From positions 1 through 64,000 of the forward strand of contig NZ_JAJERB010000005.1 in the NCBI RefSeq assembly GCF_020685205.1: DNA of 64,000 nucleotides. Direction: 5' to 3'. Positions 25,967 to 36,400 of this stretch are shown here, piece after piece; within the stretch, counting starts at the first letter, position 1; the number at the start of each line of letters is the position of its first letter. Origin of the DNA: Hymenobacter translucens. GTDB lineage: Bacteria; Bacteroidota; Bacteroidia; Cytophagales; Hymenobacteraceae. The position numbers were made by a program, and so were the translations under genes. Under the pieces are notes generated by a model. That model saw only the letters and a list, made by a program, of their open reading frames with translations. It was not told the DNA's origin and made no database searches.

Positions 25967-26188
25967 ATGACACTCACCTCCCTTTTTCTTATCGGCAGCT
26001 TCGGCACGACCGAAATCCTGCTGATTGTTTTAGCTATTATTCTGTTGTTTGGCGCCAAGCGGATTCCGGAGCTGTTCCGGGGCATGGGCCAGGGCATCCG
26101 CGAGTTTAAGGATGCTTCCAAGGAAGAGAAGCCCGAGTACCGCGACGGCCCGGTAAACCCGAATGACCCGACGGCCCCGCGCCGCTAA
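25967..26188 (+). CDS. tatA: Twin-arginine translocase TatA/E-family subunit (first copy)
   Basis: 73 residues: a short N-terminal hydrophobic helix (EILLIVLAIILLFGAKRIPE) followed by the amphipathic helix LFRGMGQGIREFKDASKE and a polar tail. The FGAKRIPEL hinge is diagnostic of TatA. TatA oligomers form the pore through which folded Tat substrates cross the inner membrane. A second TatA-like gene starts 12 bases downstream; tatC is not in the window. The start at 25967 is the only suitable ATG. Confidence 0.93.
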   Translation: MTLTSLFLIGSFGTTEILLIVLAIILLFGAKRIPELFRGMGQGIREFKDASKEEKPEYRDGPVNPNDPTAPRR

Positions 26189-26200
26189 CCCCCGCTGGCC

Positions 26201-26578
26201 ATGAACACTCCCTTTCTTCTATTCCTGGAAGGCATCGGCGGTGGCGAGCTGATCGTAATCGTCCTGTTTGTTTTGATCTTTTTCGGGTCCAAGCAGATTC
26301 CCGAGCTGGCCCGCGGGCTCGGCAAAGGCATTCGTGAGTTCAAGGATGCCTCCCGCGAAATCCGCAGCGAGATTGAGAATGCCGGTCAACCCAAGGTGCC
26401 CACCCAGCAGCAGTACAGCAACAGCTACGTAGCGCCTGAAACAGCGCCCGCGCCCCTGACGGAGCCGGAGCAGCCCGCTTCCTACGCCGCGCCCGAAACC
26501 AACCTTGCGCCGCCCATGGACGGGGGCATTGCTCCTACTCCCACCGAACGGCCCCGACTCGACCAACAGTCCAACTAA
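26201..26578 (+). CDS. Twin-arginine translocase TatA/B-like subunit with Pro-rich tail (second copy)
   Basis: 125 residues: membrane helix GGGELIVIVLFVLIFFGSKQ, hinge IPELARGLGKG and amphipathic helix IREFKDASREIRSEIENAGQ, then a 75-residue Pro/Ala/Gln tail (YVAPETAPAPLTEPEQPASY). The helix-hinge part is very like the preceding gene, so the pair arose by duplication. The acidic residue in the membrane-helix start (GGGELI) and the longer tail could mean a TatB-like role in receptor complexes, but the sequence is TatA-like overall. Cotranscribed with tatA and gatA (12- and 9-base gaps). Confidence 0.88.
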   Translation: MNTPFLLFLEGIGGGELIVIVLFVLIFFGSKQIPELARGLGKGIREFKDASREIRSEIENAGQPKVPTQQQYSNSYVAPETAPAPLTEPEQPASYAAPETNLAPPMDGGIAPTPTERPRLDQQSN

Positions 26579-26587
26579 CTTTTCGAT

Positions 26588-28027
26588 TTGAGACGCTTTA
26601 ACTCCCTCACGGAAGTTCGCTACGAGCTGACGACAGGCACGCTGACCTGTCGTCAGCTCGTGGAGTATTACCTGGATAACATCCAGCGTACCACCCACCT
26701 GAATGCCTACCTCGAAGTCTTTGCCGACGAGGCCCGGGCCCAGGCCGATGCCGTCGACGCCAAGCGCGCTGCCGGTACGGCCGGCCGCCTGGCTGGTATG
26801 GTACTGGGCCTGAAAGACGTGCTGGCCTACAAGGACCACGCTCTGCAGGCCAGCAGCCACATCCTCGACGGCTTTAAGTCGCTTTACTCCGGTACGGCCG
26901 TGCAGCGCCTGCTCGATGAGGACGCCATCATCATCGGCCGGCAGAACTGCGACGAGTTTGCCATGGGCGCCTCGAATGAGACATCCTATTTCGGTCCGTC
27001 CCGCAATGCCCTCGACCCCGACCGGGTTCCCGGCGGCTCTTCGGGCGGCTCGGCCGTGGCCGTGCAGGCCGACCTGTGCCTGGCTTCTATCGGCTCCGAC
27101 ACCGGGGGCTCGGTGCGGCAGCCGGCGGCCTTCTGCGGTGTCGTCGGCTTCAAGCCCACGTACTCGCGCATCTCCCGCTACGGCCTCATTGCCTACGCCT
27201 CGTCGTTCGACCAGATCGGCACGCTTACCCGCTCGGTGGAGGATGCCGCCCTGCTGCTCGAAGTGATGGCCGGCCCCGACAACTTCGACAGCACCGTAAG
27301 CCAGCAGCCGGTCCCTGCTTATTCTGAGCTGCTCACACCGGCTCCCCACTACCGGATCGGCTACATCCGTGACACGATGGAGCGGGCGGGCCTGGATCCG
27401 CAGATTAAAGAGTCCGTGGAAGCCACCCTGGAAACCCTGCGCAGCCAGGGCCATGTGGTTGATGCCGTGGATTTTCCCTATCTTGACTTCATGGTGCCCA
27501 CGTACTACATCCTGACCACGGCGGAGGCCAGCTCGAATCTGGGCCGCTTCGACGGGGTGAAGTACGGCTACCGGGCTCCCGACGCCACCGACGTAGAGTC
27601 GCTCTACAAGAAGACCCGGGCCCAGGGCTTTGGGCCGGAAGTACAGCGCCGCATTCTGCTGGGCACCTTCGTGCTGAGTGCCGACTACTACGACGCCTAC
27701 TACACCAAGGCCCAGCGCGTACGACGGCTGATCAAGGAAAAAACCGACGAGCTGCTCCGCCAGTACGACTTCCTGGTACTGCCCACCACGCCTACCACGG
27801 CTTTCCGCCTGGGCGAAAACCAGAAAGACCCGCTGGCCATGTACCTGGCTGATATCTTCACCGTGCAGGCCTCCCTGGCCGGCGTACCCGCCATTTCGGT
27901 TCCGGCCGGCGAAGATGCCGATGGCATGCCCATTGGCCTGCAGGTGCTGAGCGGCGCCTTCCGGGAAGAGCACCTGCTGGCGTTTGCCAGTTCATTGGCT
28001 GAATCCCTCACCCCAGCCATTCCCTGA
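26588..28027 (+). CDS. gatA: Glutamyl/aspartyl-tRNA amidotransferase subunit A
   Basis: 479-residue amidase-signature enzyme that frees ammonia from glutamine to convert misacylated Glu-tRNA(Gln) or Asp-tRNA(Asn). The Ser-cisSer-Lys triad is seen as Lys76 (GLKDVL), Ser151 (PGGSSGGSA) and Ser175 (GSDTGGSVRQPA), at the spacing of characterised GatA proteins. The start appears to be TTG at 26588: no ATG lies between the upstream stop and Met71, and beginning later would remove the conserved N-terminal helices (RYELTTGTLTCRQLVEYYL). gatB and gatC are not in the window, which is normal in genomes where the subunits are scattered. The ATG of the next gene overlaps its stop codon by one base. Confidence 0.95.
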   Translation: MRRFNSLTEVRYELTTGTLTCRQLVEYYLDNIQRTTHLNAYLEVFADEARAQADAVDAKRAAGTAGRLAGMVLGLKDVLAYKDHALQASSHILDGFKSLYSGTAVQRLLDEDAIIIGRQNCDEFAMGASNETSYFGPSRNALDPDRVPGGSSGGSAVAVQADLCLASIGSDTGGSVRQPAAFCGVVGFKPTYSRISRYGLIAYASSFDQIGTLTRSVEDAALLLEVMAGPDNFDSTVSQQPVPAYSELLTPAPHYRIGYIRDTMERAGLDPQIKESVEATLETLRSQGHVVDAVDFPYLDFMVPTYYILTTAEASSNLGRFDGVKYGYRAPDATDVESLYKKTRAQGFGPEVQRRILLGTFVLSADYYDAYYTKAQRVRRLIKEKTDELLRQYDFLVLPTTPTTAFRLGENQKDPLAMYLADIFTVQASLAGVPAISVPAGEDADGMPIGLQVLSGAFREEHLLAFASSLAESLTPAIP

Positions 28028-30132
28028 TGAAAAAATCGTTGTGGCGTGCTGCCCCCTTCCTCTTTCTGGCTGCTATTTCCCGCCCGCTGGCCGCGCAGGA
28101 GCTTCCCGAACAGAAACCGGCTGGCAGCAGCTCCGACGATACCACCCGGGTGGAGCTGCAGCTCCAGCTGCGGGGTGATTCTCTTGTAGCCGAGCCCCGG
28201 CCTTCCCTGGATTCGCTTCAGCTGCTGTGGGCCCGCACGCCCCCGACGATGCGGGAGCTGGTCGGGGACCGGATCAGCTGCTTTGAAACCGACGTGCCCC
28301 ACCAGTTCAACGGCACCGTCATGGCCTTCGTGGAGTATTTCACGATTCGTAACCGGAAGTACACCCAGCGCATCCTGGAGCGGCAGAACCTGTATTTCCC
28401 GCTGTTCGAGAAATACCTGGCCAAGTACAAGCTGCCCCAGGATCTGAAGTACCTGGCGGTGGTGGAGTCGGCCCTGTTGCCCCAGGCCCGCTCCAAGGTC
28501 GGGGCCGTGGGCCTTTGGCAGTTCATGGGCCCCACGGCTTCCGACATGCGCCTGCAGCGCAACGAGTACATCGACGAGCGGATGAACCCGGAGAAGTCGA
28601 CTGAGGCGGCGTGCAAGTACCTGCGCGACCTGTACCGCATGTTCGGCGACTGGGAGCTGGTGCTGGCGGCCTACAACTGGGGCGGGGGCAACATGCGCCG
28701 GGTGATGAAGCGCACCGGAAAAACCAATTTCTGGGACCTCTACCCCCACCTGCCTAAGGAGACTCGCAACTACGTGCCCACCTTCACGGCCCTGCTGTAC
28801 ACGATGACGTACGCCAAGGAGCACAACCTGCACGACGAGACCCTGCAGTACCAGTACGCCGAAGCCACCGACACGCTCATCATCTCGAACCGTTCCCTGG
28901 ATCTGCGCAAGTTCGCGGCCCAGTTCGGCCTCGACTCGTCCGCCATTCAGCGCCACAACCCCGAGCTGCGCAAGCACTACATTCCGGAGACGTTCCGCAA
29001 CTACAAGCTGACGATACCCACCTGCGTACGCACCGAGCTGGCCGTGCAGGACCGCAACACCCTGCTCGACTTCTGCAAGGTGACGCTGCCACCCCCGCCC
29101 GTGCTGCAGCCCCGCATTCCGGGTCTGGAGCCGGTGGATTCTACGGCCAGCACGGCCGTGGCCGCCGCCGAAAAATCCGAAGCCGACAAGCCCAAATACC
29201 GCCGCGTCTATCACCGGGTGCGCAAGGGTGAAACCATTGGCACGGTAGCGGAGCGGTTTGAGGTAAGCTCGGCCCAGCTGCGCCGCTGGAACGGCCTGCG
29301 CAAGGGCAAGGCCCTGGCTCCGCGCCAGGAGCTGCTGGTTTTCGTACCGATGTCGGAAACGGCTAGCCAGCCCGTGGTAGCCCGTAAAACTCCGTTGCCA
29401 GCGGTGAAAGCCGTTGCGGTAGAAGCAGTTGCCGCTACTATCCCCGCCGAGGAGCCGGCCGTGCAGCCAACGGCGCTGGCCGCCTCCGACTCAGCAGCAG
29501 TTGCCGTGGTGAATACCACTCCATCCGAACCTCAGCCGCACCCGGCCGTGGCAACGGCCCACACCAGCAGCCGTCCGACCCGGCCCGCGAAAGTGCCCGT
29601 AGCCGTACCGGCCGACAACAACGTCCCCGAAATCCCGGTGGTGAAGCCGGTCGTAGCCCGGGCGGCGAAAACCGAAAAGTCCACCCGCCCTGCTCCGGTG
29701 GAAGTGGCGGCTGCCCCGGCCGATACCGCACCGGAGGCGCCGCTTGCCACCGAGTACGTCGTGCGCAAGGGTGACTACCTGACCCGCCTGGCCCGGGAGC
29801 GGAACCTGACCGTAGCCCAGCTCGTGGCCTGGAACAAGCTGAAGTCGGAAACCGTGGTACCCGGCCAGAAGCTGCGCCTGACGGCTCCGGCCGACGAGGA
29901 TAAGTTTACGGCCGTAGCTGCCGCTAGCCGGGCCACCCGCCCGGCCCGCGCTGCTGCCGAGCCGGCTCCGGGTAAGCTGCCCGCCGGTAAAATCCACCTT
30001 GTGCAGCCCGGCGACACGCTCTATAACATCTCCCGCCGCTACCCCGGCCTCACCGTGGATCAGCTGCGCAAGCTCAACAACCTGACTTCCGACGAGGTAA
30101 AGCCCGGCCAAAAACTGCTGGTCGCCAGCTAA
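28027..30132 (+). CDS. Membrane-bound lytic murein transglycosylase (MltD-like) with three LysM domains
   Basis: 701 residues. A signal peptide (KKSLWRAAPFLFLAAISRPL, then AAQ) is followed by an SLT domain (about 95-290) with catalytic Glu147 in KYLAVVESAL, the GLWQFMGPTA motif and AAYNWGGGNM. Three LysM domains follow: YHRVRKGETIGTVAERF (about 398), YVVRKGDYLTRLARE (about 577) and HLVQPGDTLYNISRR (about 657), separated by Ala/Pro/Val-rich linkers. It cleaves the glycan strand between MurNAc and GlcNAc, leaving anhydro-MurNAc, and the LysM modules hold it on peptidoglycan. Translationally coupled to gatA, with a terminator after it. The cysteine at Ser-Cys 84-85 is not a lipobox, so it is probably soluble in the periplasm. 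Confidence 0.92.
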   Translation: MKKSLWRAAPFLFLAAISRPLAAQELPEQKPAGSSSDDTTRVELQLQLRGDSLVAEPRPSLDSLQLLWARTPPTMRELVGDRISCFETDVPHQFNGTVMAFVEYFTIRNRKYTQRILERQNLYFPLFEKYLAKYKLPQDLKYLAVVESALLPQARSKVGAVGLWQFMGPTASDMRLQRNEYIDERMNPEKSTEAACKYLRDLYRMFGDWELVLAAYNWGGGNMRRVMKRTGKTNFWDLYPHLPKETRNYVPTFTALLYTMTYAKEHNLHDETLQYQYAEATDTLIISNRSLDLRKFAAQFGLDSSAIQRHNPELRKHYIPETFRNYKLTIPTCVRTELAVQDRNTLLDFCKVTLPPPPVLQPRIPGLEPVDSTASTAVAAAEKSEADKPKYRRVYHRVRKGETIGTVAERFEVSSAQLRRWNGLRKGKALAPRQELLVFVPMSETASQPVVARKTPLPAVKAVAVEAVAATIPAEEPAVQPTALAASDSAAVAVVNTTPSEPQPHPAVATAHTSSRPTRPAKVPVAVPADNNVPEIPVVKPVVARAAKTEKSTRPAPVEVAAAPADTAPEAPLATEYVVRKGDYLTRLARERNLTVAQLVAWNKLKSETVVPGQKLRLTAPADEDKFTAVAAASRATRPARAAAEPAPGKLPAGKIHLVQPGDTLYNISRRYPGLTVDQLRKLNNLTSDEVKPGQKLLVAS

Positions 30133-30158
30133 GCTCCGTTTACCGCAAAGCCTCCAAG

Positions 30159-30188
30159 GCCGCTGAAGCTCCTTCAGCGGCTTTTTTT
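30159..30188 (+). terminator. Intrinsic terminator after the MltD-like gene
   Basis: GCCGCTGAAG (30159-30168) pairs perfectly with CTTCAGCGGC (30172-30181), loop CTC, followed by seven T. It closes the tatA-to-mltD unit. Confidence 0.92.
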
Positions 30189-30240
30189 GCGCCTTAATTT
30201 CGCTTCTCATTCGGCCGGTCAGGATACTCGGCATGCCGCC

Positions 30241-30249
30241 TAAACTTTG
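30241..30249 (+). promoter_or_regulatory. Variant -7 element before maeB (TAAACTTTG)
   Basis: TAAACTTTG contains TA and TTTG but with three rather than two bases between them. It is the best promoter-like element in the gap after the terminator and lies 80 bases before the maeB ATG. Confidence 0.35.
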
Positions 30250-30329
30250 ATTCCGGCCATTTTCGGCCGAACTTGCCGAAAGGCCCGGCGCGCCCGGCCC
30301 GGCCTTTTCAGCTTCGACTCTCCCTTCTC

Positions 30330-32600
30330 ATGCTCAAGATAAACAAGCAGGACGCCCTCAACTACCACTCGCAGAGCCCCGCCGGCAAGATTGAGGTCGT
30401 GCCGACCAAGCCTCTCAGCACCCAGCTCGACCTGGCCCTGGCCTACTCCCCCGGCGTGGCCGAGCCCTGCAAGGAAATTGCCGCCGACAAGGACGCCGTT
30501 TACAAGTACACCGCCAAGGGCAACCTGGTGGGCGTCATCAGCAACGGCACGGCCGTGCTGGGTCTCGGCAACATCGGCCCCGATGCCTCCAAGCCGGTCA
30601 TGGAAGGCAAGGGGGTACTGTTCAAGAAATTCGCCGGCATCGACTGCTTTGATATCGAAATCGACGCCACCGACCCCGAGGAGTTTATCCGCATCGTGAA
30701 GTCACTGGAGCCCACCTTTGGCGGCATCAACCTGGAGGACATCAAGGCCCCCGAATGCTTCCGCATCGAGACGGCCCTGCGCGAGCAGATGAACATCCCG
30801 CTGATGCACGACGACCAGCACGGCACTGCCATTATTTCATCGGCCGCTTTGCTCAATGGCCTCGATATCGTGGGCAAGAACATCGGCGAGATTAAGATGG
30901 TGGTAAGCGGGGCCGGCGCGGCAGCCGTGTCGTGCATGCGCCTGTACGTGGCCCTGGGGCTGAACAAGGAAAACCTGGTGGTCTTCGACAAGGACGGCAT
31001 CATCACCCCGGCCCGCACCGACCTTGACCCGCTTCAGCTGCAGTTTGCTACCACCCGGCCCATCACCACGCTGGAAGAAGCCATGGACGGCGCCGACGTG
31101 TTCGTGGGCCTCTCGGCCGCCAAGGTGCTGCCCGCCGGCTTTCTGCTGAAGATGGCCGCCGACCCCATCGTATTTGCCCTGGCTAACCCCGAGCCGGAAA
31201 TCGGCTACGAGCTGGCTACCAGCACCCGCGCCGACCTGATTATGGCCACCGGCCGGTCCGACCACCCCAACCAGGTCAACAACGTGCTGGGCTTCCCCTA
31301 CATCTTCCGGGGCGCCCTCGACGTGCGGGCCACCGAAATCAACGAGGCCATGAAGCTGGCGGCCGTAAAGGCCCTGGCCGAGCTGACCCGGGAGCCGGTG
31401 CCGGAAATGGTCAACAAGGCCTACGGCGACAATACCCTGGCCTTCGGGCGCGGCTACCTGATTCCGAAGCCCCTGGACCCCCGCCTGATTACGACCATTT
31501 CGCCGGCCGTAGCCCGGGCCGCCATGGAAAGCGGGGTGGCCCGCCTGCCCATCGAGGACTGGCACGCCTACGAGGACGAGCTCCGCGCCCGCCTCGGCGT
31601 AAACCAGAAGCTGATGAACCGCATTACCTCCGCCGCCCGGGCCAATCCCAAGCGCGTGGTGTTTGCCGAGGCTGATAACTACAAGATCCTCAAGGCCGCC
31701 CAGATCCTGCACGACGAGGGCATTGCCCAGCCCATCCTGCTCGGCAACCGCGAAAAGATTGACGCCATCGTGCGCGCCAACTCCCTCGACCTGGAAGGCT
31801 GCACCCTGATCGACATCCTCAAGGAAGACGCCAAGCGCGACGAGTACGCCGCCATCCTGTATGAGAAGCGCCAGCGCCGGGGCATGACCCTCTATGAAGG
31901 CCGCCGCCTGATGCGGGAGCGCAACTACTACGCCGCCATGATGGTGGAAACCGGGGAGGCCGACGCCTGCATTACCGGCCTCACCAAGGACTACGGCAAA
32001 AGCATCATTCCCTCGCTCCAGGTTATCGGCACCGAGGATGGGGTAAGGCGGGTGGCGTCGATGTACATCATCCAGCACAAGAAAGGCCCGTACTTCTTTG
32101 CCGACACCACCGTGAACATCAACCCCACGGCTGAGGAGATGGTGGAGATTATCGGGCTGACGGCCCGGGCCGTGCGCTTTTTCGACGCCGAGCCCCGGAT
32201 GGCCGTCATCAGCTATTCCAACTTCGGCTCCAACCCCGGGCCCCTGCCCGAGAAAACCCGGCGCGCCACCGAGCTGGCCAAAACCCGCTTCCCGGAGCTG
32301 CTCATCGACGGGGAGATGCAGGCCAACGTGGCCCTGAGCCCTCAGCTGCTGCAGGACCACTACGGTTTCAGCCCCCTGGCGGAGAAGGGCGCCAACACCC
32401 TGATCTTCCCGAACGTGGAGTCGGGCAACATTGCCTACAAGGTGCTGCAGGAAATCGGCGGGGCCGAAGTGATTGGGCCGGTGCTGATGGGTATGCGCAA
32501 GCCGGTGCACATTCTGCAGCTTGGCGCCTCGGTCCGCGAAATCGTGAACATGGCCGCCATTGCCGTTGTCGACGCCCAGCAGGGCCGCAAGGCACTGTAG
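30330..32600 (+). CDS. maeB: NADP-dependent malic enzyme (MaeB type, with phosphotransacetylase-like domain)
   Basis: 756 residues, cytoplasmic; oxidative decarboxylation of malate to pyruvate with NADPH formation. The ATG at 30330 begins [20 protein letters not shown], as in the family; the reading upstream of it is Pro/Arg-rich and unlikely. The malic enzyme half (1 to about 420) shows [42 protein letters not shown] and the nucleotide-binding [16 protein letters not shown]. The C-terminal half (about 430-756) resembles phosphate acetyltransferase ([31 protein letters not shown]), which in known MaeB proteins is regulatory (acetyl-CoA inhibition) rather than catalytic. Normal length and intact motifs. 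Confidence 0.96.
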   Translation: MLKINKQDALNYHSQSPAGKIEVVPTKPLSTQLDLALAYSPGVAEPCKEIAADKDAVYKYTAKGNLVGVISNGTAVLGLGNIGPDASKPVMEGKGVLFKKFAGIDCFDIEIDATDPEEFIRIVKSLEPTFGGINLEDIKAPECFRIETALREQMNIPLMHDDQHGTAIISSAALLNGLDIVGKNIGEIKMVVSGAGAAAVSCMRLYVALGLNKENLVVFDKDGIITPARTDLDPLQLQFATTRPITTLEEAMDGADVFVGLSAAKVLPAGFLLKMAADPIVFALANPEPEIGYELATSTRADLIMATGRSDHPNQVNNVLGFPYIFRGALDVRATEINEAMKLAAVKALAELTREPVPEMVNKAYGDNTLAFGRGYLIPKPLDPRLITTISPAVARAAMESGVARLPIEDWHAYEDELRARLGVNQKLMNRITSAARANPKRVVFAEADNYKILKAAQILHDEGIAQPILLGNREKIDAIVRANSLDLEGCTLIDILKEDAKRDEYAAILYEKRQRRGMTLYEGRRLMRERNYYAAMMVETGEADACITGLTKDYGKSIIPSLQVIGTEDGVRRVASMYIIQHKKGPYFFADTTVNINPTAEEMVEIIGLTARAVRFFDAEPRMAVISYSNFGSNPGPLPEKTRRATELAKTRFPELLIDGEMQANVALSPQLLQDHYGFSPLAEKGANTLIFPNVESGNIAYKVLQEIGGAEVIGPVLMGMRKPVHILQLGASVREIVNMAAIAVVDAQQGRKAL

Positions 32601-32834
32601 GGCCCGGCGCCGGGAGCTCAGCATCCGGAATGAGGCGCAGGCCGGGCTTGCCGCGGCGGGTTCCGGCCGGTCCGGCGAGTTGCCGGTCTGGCGGTTGAGC
32701 TTTTTCTTGCCACCGGCGCTTTTCGGGGAATTACTGGCTAAGCTTCCGGTGTTCCGCTGATCAGTGCCGATTTCTTAACTTTCCGATTCTCCCCTGCACC
32801 CAGCCCTGGCCTCCCGGGGCCCGAGACCCACTGA

Positions 32835-33440
32835 ATGTTCGCATACATCGACGGTAAACTAGCTTATAAAGACCATGCCCAGGCTATTCTGGACGTGAGC
32901 GGCGTGGGCTACGAGGTAAAAATTTCGCTGGCTACCTACGCCAAGCTGCCCACTGAGGGCGAAAAAGCCAAGCTCTACACCTACCACCACGTCAAGGAAG
33001 ACGCCCAGACGCTTTACGGCTTCTTGGACCCCAACGAGAAGGCCCTGTTCATGCACCTGATTTCGGTGTCGGGCATCGGGCCGGGCACGGGCATCGTGAT
33101 TGTGTCGTCGATGTCGGTGGGGGAGATTCGCCAGGCCATTGTGCAGGAAGACGTGCGCTCGATCCAGGCCATCAAGGGCGTGGGACCCAAGACGGCCCAG
33201 CGCATCGTGCTGGACCTGCGCGACCGGCTCCGCAAGGACGAGCTGCTGGCCAAAGCCGGCGTGGATACCGTACCCCTGGCCCGCCAGCACAATACCAACC
33301 GCTCCGAAGCGTTAGCCGCACTGGTTACCCTGGGCTTTGCCCGCGCCGCGGCCGAGAAAACCCTGGACTCCATTCAGCACAAGCACGGTAACGACCTCAG
33401 CGTGGAGGAATTAATTAAATTTGCTCTTAAGTCTCATTAG
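32835..33440 (+). CDS. ruvA: Holliday junction branch migration protein RuvA
   Basis: 201 residues. RuvA binds four-way DNA junctions as tetramers and loads the RuvB motor for branch migration in recombinational repair. Domain I (1-65, OB fold: MFAYIDGKLAYKDHAQAILD), domain II with two helix-hairpin-helix motifs (VSGIGPGTGIVIVSS and IKGVGPKTAQRIVLDLRDRL), a loose linker and domain III (about 155-201, RSEALAALVTLGFARAAAEK) that contacts RuvB. Length is usual. A weak variant -7 element (TAACTTTC, 32776-32783) lies 51 bases upstream. sprA follows after 33 bases, so the two may be cotranscribed; the ruvA-sprA order is shared with gliding flavobacteria. Confidence 0.96.
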   Translation: MFAYIDGKLAYKDHAQAILDVSGVGYEVKISLATYAKLPTEGEKAKLYTYHHVKEDAQTLYGFLDPNEKALFMHLISVSGIGPGTGIVIVSSMSVGEIRQAIVQEDVRSIQAIKGVGPKTAQRIVLDLRDRLRKDELLAKAGVDTVPLARQHNTNRSEALAALVTLGFARAAAEKTLDSIQHKHGNDLSVEELIKFALKSH

Positions 33441-33473
33441 AATTTTTCCGCGGCTCCGCGCCCGTCCCAGTCC

Positions 33474-36400
33474 TTGAATACCGGTAAGAAGACGTTTGTC
33501 GCCTCTGTTGTAGTTGTTACGTCGCTCGTGGCGTGGTGGTCGAGGGCGGAAACTGCCGGTGCTGCTCCCTTTGCATTTCGCCAGCTCTGGTCCTGGCTGC
33601 CGGCCGCAACCAAAGCCGGCCGCCTGGTCATGCCGCCCGACACGCCCCGTACGGTACTGCCCGATACCAGCCGGTACCGGCCCAGCCGCCGGCCCAAGGT
33701 AGCCCCCGACGACCGGGCCGGCACCCCGTTCTCGCCCCAGCGCCGCCGCTCCCCCCTGGTGCTGCCGCTGCCGTCGAACATCAGCCTGCAGGTAACGCCC
33801 GACGACAGCCTGGAATACTTCGACGTGCAGGAGCGCGTGGGGCAGGAGCTGCTCTACCGCGACCCGAGCCTGATGACCTTCGAGGAATACTCGCGCTGGC
33901 AGCAGCAGCAGGCCATCCGCAACTACTTCCGCGAAAAGGCCGCGGGTGGCGTCACCGGTGACCCGGCCTCCCCGGCTACGGCCAAGCGCCTGATTCCAAA
34001 GATCTACCTGGGTCCCATTGCCGACCGCCTGTTCGGCGGCAGCTACGTCGACATCCGCCCCCAGGGCGCGGTGACGCTGCGCATGGGCGGACGCTGGAAC
34101 CGCAACCAGAACCCCACCCTCACCCTGCGCCAGCAGCGGGTGGGCGACTTCCAGTACGACCAGAACATGAACCTCAACCTCACCGGCCAGATCGGGGAGA
34201 AGCTGAAGCTCACGTTCAACTACGACACCAAGGCCGCGTTCGACTTCGAGAACAACATGAAGCTCGACTACACCGGCTACGACACGGACATCATCCGCAA
34301 GATCGAGCTGGGCAACGTGAGCCTACCCCTGACCAACTCTCTGATTCAGGGCGGGCAGAACCTGTTCGGCGCCAAGATGCAGATGCAGTTCGGCCGCCTG
34401 GGCGTAACCACCGTGGCCAGCACCCTGCGCGGCACAGCCGACGAAATCCGGGTGCAGAACGGCGGGCAGAGCCGCTCCTTTGAGCTGAAGGCCAGCGGCT
34501 ATGAGCGGGACCGGCACTTCTTTCTGACGCATTTTTTCCGGGAGCGGTACGACGGGGCCCTGCGCAACCTGCCCACGGTGCAGTCGGGCATCAACATCAC
34601 CCGCCTGGAGGTGTACGTGACCAACGACAACCGCACTACCGACAACCTGCGCAACGTGGTGACGCTGATGGACCTGGCCGAACCGGTGCGGGTGTACCGC
34701 AACCCGGCCACCATCCGCAAAGGCGGCAGCTCCCGGCGCACCCCGGCCGGCAACAACAGCAACTTTTTGTTTTCCCGCGTTCTGGCCGGGGGCACTGCCG
34801 CCCGCGACGAAAGCCAGGTGGACGATTACCTGCAACGCCCCAGCGGCCTGAATCTGGCCAAGAGCATCGACTACGAGCGGGTGCGGGCCCGCAAGCTGGA
34901 CCCGCGCGAATACACCTTCAACGCCCAGCTGGGATACCTCTCGCTCAACACGCCTCTGCTGCCGGAGCAGGTGCTCGGGGTTTCGTTTGAGTACACCTAC
35001 AATGGTATTCCTTACAAGGTGGGTGAGACGGTGGAAGACTACGCTACCGTGGGCCAGGACCAGGTGATTTACCTGAAGATGCTGAAGGCCACCAACCCCG
35101 GCGTCGGCATTGCCGAGCGGACCCTGAGCCCGGCCACCGACTCGCTCAGCGCCCTGACCGGCAACCTGCCAACCTGGGACCTGATGATGAAGAACATCTA
35201 CGCCCTGAATGCCAGCCAGCTGAACCGCGACAATTTTCAGCTGCAGATCGTGTACAAGGACGACGAAACCGGGGTTGACTTGATTTCGCTTAAGGAAGGG
35301 GCCCTGATTGCCAACAAGCCGCTGATTGAGGTGCTCAACCTCGACAACGTGAACCCCAACAACGACCGGAACGCCGACGGCAACTTCGACTTCATTCCCG
35401 GCATCACCATCGACCCGGAGCTGGGCAAGATCATCTTTCCCCAAGTGGAGCCGTTTGGCTCCTACCTGCGGGCCCGGTTCGACACGACCGGCGCCCAGGG
35501 CGGCGTGGCAGCAACGGAGCGCCTGCTGGCCCAGAAGTACGTGTACCAGGAGCTCTACAACCAAACCCAGAGCGACGCCCAGCAGCGCCAGGAAAAAGAC
35601 AAGTTCTTTCTGAAGGGCCGGTTCCAGGCCAGCACCTCCGACGAAATCACGCTGCCCGGCATCCGGGTTGCCCAGGGTTCGGTACGGGTGTACTCAGGCA
35701 GCACCCTGCTCGAGGAAGGCCGCGACTACCAGGTTTTCTACGATCAGGCCAAGGTTAAGATTCTGAACCCAAGCTACCTGAACTCGGCCAACGAGTTGCG
35801 CATCGACTTCGAGAAAGACGCCATCGTGCAGGTGCAGCCCCGCACCATGCTGGGAGCCCGCTTCGACTACAAGCTTAACCAGGACGTCAACTTCGGCGCT
35901 ACGGTACTTCACCTGCTGGAAAACCAGGCCCCGGGCATCAACCGCGTCAACATCGGCGACGAGCCCGGCAACAACACCATGTACGGCTTCGACGTGAACA
36001 TGCGCCGGGACTCGCGGGTGCTGACTAAATACCTCGACGCCCTGCCGCTGATTTCAACCAAGGAGCCGTCGTCGGTTTCGTTCGGGGCAGAGTTTGCCCA
36101 GCTCGTGCCAGGCCGCTCCAAGCTGGGCCGCGGCGAAAACGGCGTGTCCTACATCGACGACTTCGAGAATGCCCGCACGCCCTACGCCCTGGGCGGACTA
36201 AACGTAAGCACCGCGTGGCGGCTGGGGGCCACGCCCCTGCCCATTGCTGGAACCAGCTCCACGCCCAGCCTGGGCGTGAACAACCGCCGGGCCAAGCTGG
36301 CCTGGTATACCATCGACCAGACCTACTATACCGGCGGCCCCAGCATTCCGGGCAACATCACCACTGCCGATCTGGACAACCATTACATCCGCGGCATCCG

